A DNA stretch of 64,000 bases. It comes from Granulicella aggregans. Its GTDB lineage: Bacteria; Acidobacteriota; Terriglobia; Terriglobales; Acidobacteriaceae. This document shows, one piece after another, positions 61,097-64,000 of the stretch (the stretch's first letter is position 1; each line of letters opens with the position of its first letter). Location: contig NZ_JACHIP010000004.1 of the NCBI RefSeq assembly GCF_014203275.1, forward strand, positions 1 to 64,000, given 5' to 3'. The translations under genes were made by a program, and so were the position numbers. The notes beneath the pieces were generated by a model that was not told the DNA's origin, did not search any database, and saw only the letters and a program-made list of their open reading frames with translations.

Positions 61097-64000
61097 ATGG
61101 CCAGTAGGGCGGAGTTAGTTCGCTCATGGGTTGATGGGTTACGGTGGGGCCTGGTGTTGCTGGCTGCGGGTGCGCCAGGGGCGTGGGCGCAGGTGACCAT
61201 TCATGTGCCTGCGGATCACCCGACGATCCAGGCGGGGATCAACGCGGCGAGCAATGGGGACACGGTGCTGGTCGCGCCCGGAATTTACAACGAAAGTATC
61301 GACTTTGGAGGCAAGGCGATCACTGTGACCAGTGGAGCGACCAGCTACGCGGGGGCGTCAGCCACGATCATCAACAGCGTCGCCGGCGGATCTGCGGTTA
61401 ATTTTGGGTCTGGAGAGGGATTGAACTCAGTTCTAAACGGGTTCACGATTCAGAACGGGCATGTTGATTCTGGCGTGAATTATGGAGGTGCGGGTGTCGA
61501 AACCAACGGCGCTTCGCCTACGGTCACGAACAACATTGTTCAAAAGAACGGCTGCGGCATCATCGTAGTAAATCAGAGCAGCCCGCTCATCGAGAACAAC
61601 GATATTCGCCAGAATCCAGCCACCCTCTCCGGTGGGGGGGGGATGCACCGTTCTGTCAGGTACTAGTTCGACAGTCACTTTATCGGTTCCAGGCGGCGGT
61701 CTGAGCACGATCAATGCTGGAAATGTGCAGATCATCGGTAATGTGATCGAAGAAAATTCATCCATCAGCACGGGTTCGGGAGTGTTGCTCGTATCTGGCA
61801 AATCGGTTCTCTTCCAAAGCAATATCGTTCGAAACAATCAGTTTGGGGAACCCAACTACTCTGGAGATGGCAACACCGGCCTAGATTTGCTCCTCGACAA
61901 TGGGATGAGTCTTACCATGGTGCAGAATCTCTTTTACGGGAATGCAGGGGGAAATGCGCAGTTAGACGGGTCGTATTTCCAGAATGTCCCCACAACTGTC
62001 ATCGAGACAAACAACACCATCTATGGCCTTGGAGAAGTCATAAGTTTCACATTTGGCGTATCAACGATCACGAACAATATTTTTTTCGGTGACGGGAGTG
62101 CTCTCGCGTGTAACGGTGTGACCGGACCGGTGACTGTAGATCATAACGATATTTATCTCCCTCAAGGCACCCAAGGTTATCCATGCACATTAGGCCCAGG
62201 GAGTATTTCTGTTGATCCTCAGTTCGTAGACGCCTCGTTGGACGACTTCCATACGCAGCCAACGTCGCCCGTTGTTGCTGCAGGAGACATCAACGCTCCG
62301 CAAGTTCCTCCTGCGGACCTCGATGCGAAGGCGCGGACGGTGTGCGGGACCATTGATATGGGGGTGTATGAAGTGCGCCCGCATCCGCCGATTGCGCTAA
62401 CTTCCTCTCCGAACCCTTCGGTGGGCGGGAGCGATGTGACCTTTACGGCGACGCTGACCGGTAACTGCAATGTGCCAACGGGTGTGGTGACGTTTCTGGA
62501 TGGAACGACCGTGCTTGGCACAGGCGCCCTGAACGGTAGCGCGGTGGCGACTTACGTCACGTCGGCGCTGACGGTGGGAAGCCACAACATCACCGCGACC
62601 TATGCGGGCGACTTCAACTTCGATGCCAGCACCTCAAAACTGGTGGTGCAGGTGGTGACCGGGTATCCGACCGCGACGACGCTGACGGTATCGCCGAACC
62701 CGGCGGCGGCGTTTCAAACAATCACGCTGAGCTCTGACGTATCGTCGCAATTCGGGTCGCCGACGGGGACGGTGGCGTTCTTTGCCGGGACGACGCTGCT
62801 GGCGAATGCCACGGTGAACAGCAGCGGGTTGGCGACGGCGACGATCAACACGCTGGGGGCTGGGAGCTACAACATCTCGGCGGTGTACCAGGCGACGACG
62901 AACTTCGCTTCGAGCCGATCGCCGGTGGTGGTTGAGGTGGTGAATGGAGCGCCGACGACGCCGGTGCTGACCTCTTCCCTGAATCCTTCGGCGTTCGGGC
63001 AGAGTGTGACGTTTACGACCAAGGTTGCGGCGACGAGTTCGACGGGGTCGCCTGCGGGGACGGTGAACTTTCTCGATGGGACGGCAGTGCTGGGGACGGT
63101 GACGGTCTCGGCTGCTGGCAATGCGAGCTTCAGCACGAGTTCGCTGGCGCTGGGGAGTCATACGGTGACGGCGGTGTATGGCGGCTCGGGGAATTTCGAC
63201 ACGAGCACTTCGAACACGGTGATGCAGGTGGTGACGCCGGTGGGGACGAGCGTTGCGTTGTCAGTGACACCGAATCCGGCGAACTTTGGGCAGACGGTGA
63301 CGCTGACGGCGAGTGTCCTGACGGGCGTCAGTGGAGTTGCGGCGGCTTCGGGGAACGTGGTCTTTGCGGACCAGGGTGGCGTGTTAGGGAGCACGGCGAT
63401 TGTGGCCGGGACGGCTACGTTTACGACGAGTTCGCTGAGCATTGGCACGCACAGCATCACGGCAAGTTATGTGGGGGGAGCGGAGTATGCGGGCGCGGTC
63501 TCGGCGGCTGTGGCCGAGGTGATTCAGAGCTACGACTTTTCGGTGAGCGTGACGCCGAATACGGTGACGATTCCTTCGGGTGACTACGCGGTAATGAGCG
63601 TGTCGGTGTCGCCGATTGGAGGGTACAAAGGGACGGTGACGCTGAGCTGCTCGGGAGTTCCGGTGAACGCACAGTGTGTCTTTCAGCCGGGGGCGACGGT
63701 ATCTTTGGCTGCTGGAGCGGTGGGCGAAAAGATGGTCTTCGACACAAGCCAGTTGTTTGAGTCGGGGACGCAAGTGGGAACGATTGCTGGGCGGAGTGGG
63801 CCGGTGCTGGCGATGATGTTCTTCCCGGTGCTGGCGTTGCTGGGGAGACGGAAGTGGAAGCTGCTGAGCTTGATTGCGGTGGTTGGACTGTTTGGGCTGC
63901 AGGGGTGCAGCGGGAAGCTGCCGGGGTCTACGCCGCCGGGGAGCTACCCGGTGACGGTGACGGCGAGCGATGGAGCAAGCGGCCTGTCGCACTCAGTGGG
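61097..64000 (+). CDS. Secreted right-handed-repeat and Ig-repeat protein, frameshifted, incomplete at window end
   Basis: The first part (from the ATG at 61097) encodes a signal peptide ending GAWAQ and a right-handed beta-helix type region (IQAGINAASNGDTVLVAPGIY, then TVTNNIVQKNG repeats). At 61634-61642 there is a run of nine G. With nine the frame closes at 61664-61666; with eight it would continue as an open frame without stop to 64000. The second frame continues the helix (NNIFFGDGS) and then gives at least four Ig-like repeats of the kind TVTLTASV, GTVNFLDGTAVLG, GSHTVTAVYGG, followed by a cytochrome-like Gly-rich end and a lipobox-like LQGCSGK. The protein is a surface or secreted protein. 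The frameshift may be a sequencing error or a phase switch. Confidence 0.72.

Overview
The window looks like a chromosomal segment of a high-GC acidobacterium (Terriglobia: Granulicella, Edaphobacter or Terriglobus type). I infer this from two very large MacB/FtsX-like permeases of the kind described as acidobacterial duplicated orphan permeases (one next to a PadR regulator), a secreted carboxypeptidase-regulatory-domain protein, Ig-repeat secreted proteins, and a dense population of short interspersed palindromic repeats. No rRNA, tRNA or CRISPR array was seen.

Layout. 0-1.4 kb: the tail of an IS30-type transposase, then a tiny Cys-rich peptide gene and an ECF sigma factor with a Cys-rich C-terminus (a likely metal-responsive pair). 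1.5-8.9 kb: a CPA1 cation/proton antiporter, a DUF1697 protein, an outer-membrane barrel plus PAP2/vanadium-haloperoxidase-like lipoprotein pair, an oxidoreductase, rpmH and a VOC protein. 9.4-10.9 kb: dnaA. 11-24 kb: secreted and lipid-anchored proteins, alr, a LOV-type histidine kinase, a Gfo/Idh/MocA oxidoreductase, a quinone oxidoreductase, a LolA-like lipoprotein and a GAF-SpoIIE phosphatase. 23.5-27.5 kb (minus strand): an operon-like run of XRE regulator, NfeD/YuaF-like protein, flotillin and PspA, a membrane-stress module. 28-31 kb: a permease with a PadR regulator and twin operators. 31.5-41.3 kb: cupins, hydrolases, a prolidase-like peptidase, esterases, an acyltransferase and a CGNR regulator, partly in modules bordered by short repeats. 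41.5-50.2 kb: a second large permease, an AAA ATPase, DUF2252, folC and plsC. 50.3-55 kb: a C26 hydrolase, a cluster of ten identical parS sites around rsmG, then parA and parB. 55-64 kb: amidohydrolase, an odd membrane protein, DoxX, azoR with a divergent TetR gene, a methyltransferase and a frameshifted Ig-repeat protein that runs off the end.

The most notable feature is the replication geometry. The + strand is C-rich to the left of about 52 kb and G-rich to the right of about 53 kb whatever the gene strand. The interspersed repeats read in one direction on the left and in the other on the right. The parS cluster and DnaA-box-like sites sit at the switch. This places the likely origin between rsmG and parA, about 42 kb from dnaA. 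The repeats are therefore polar with respect to replication, have constant flanks with variable but self-complementary stems, and in two places have entered folC in frame.
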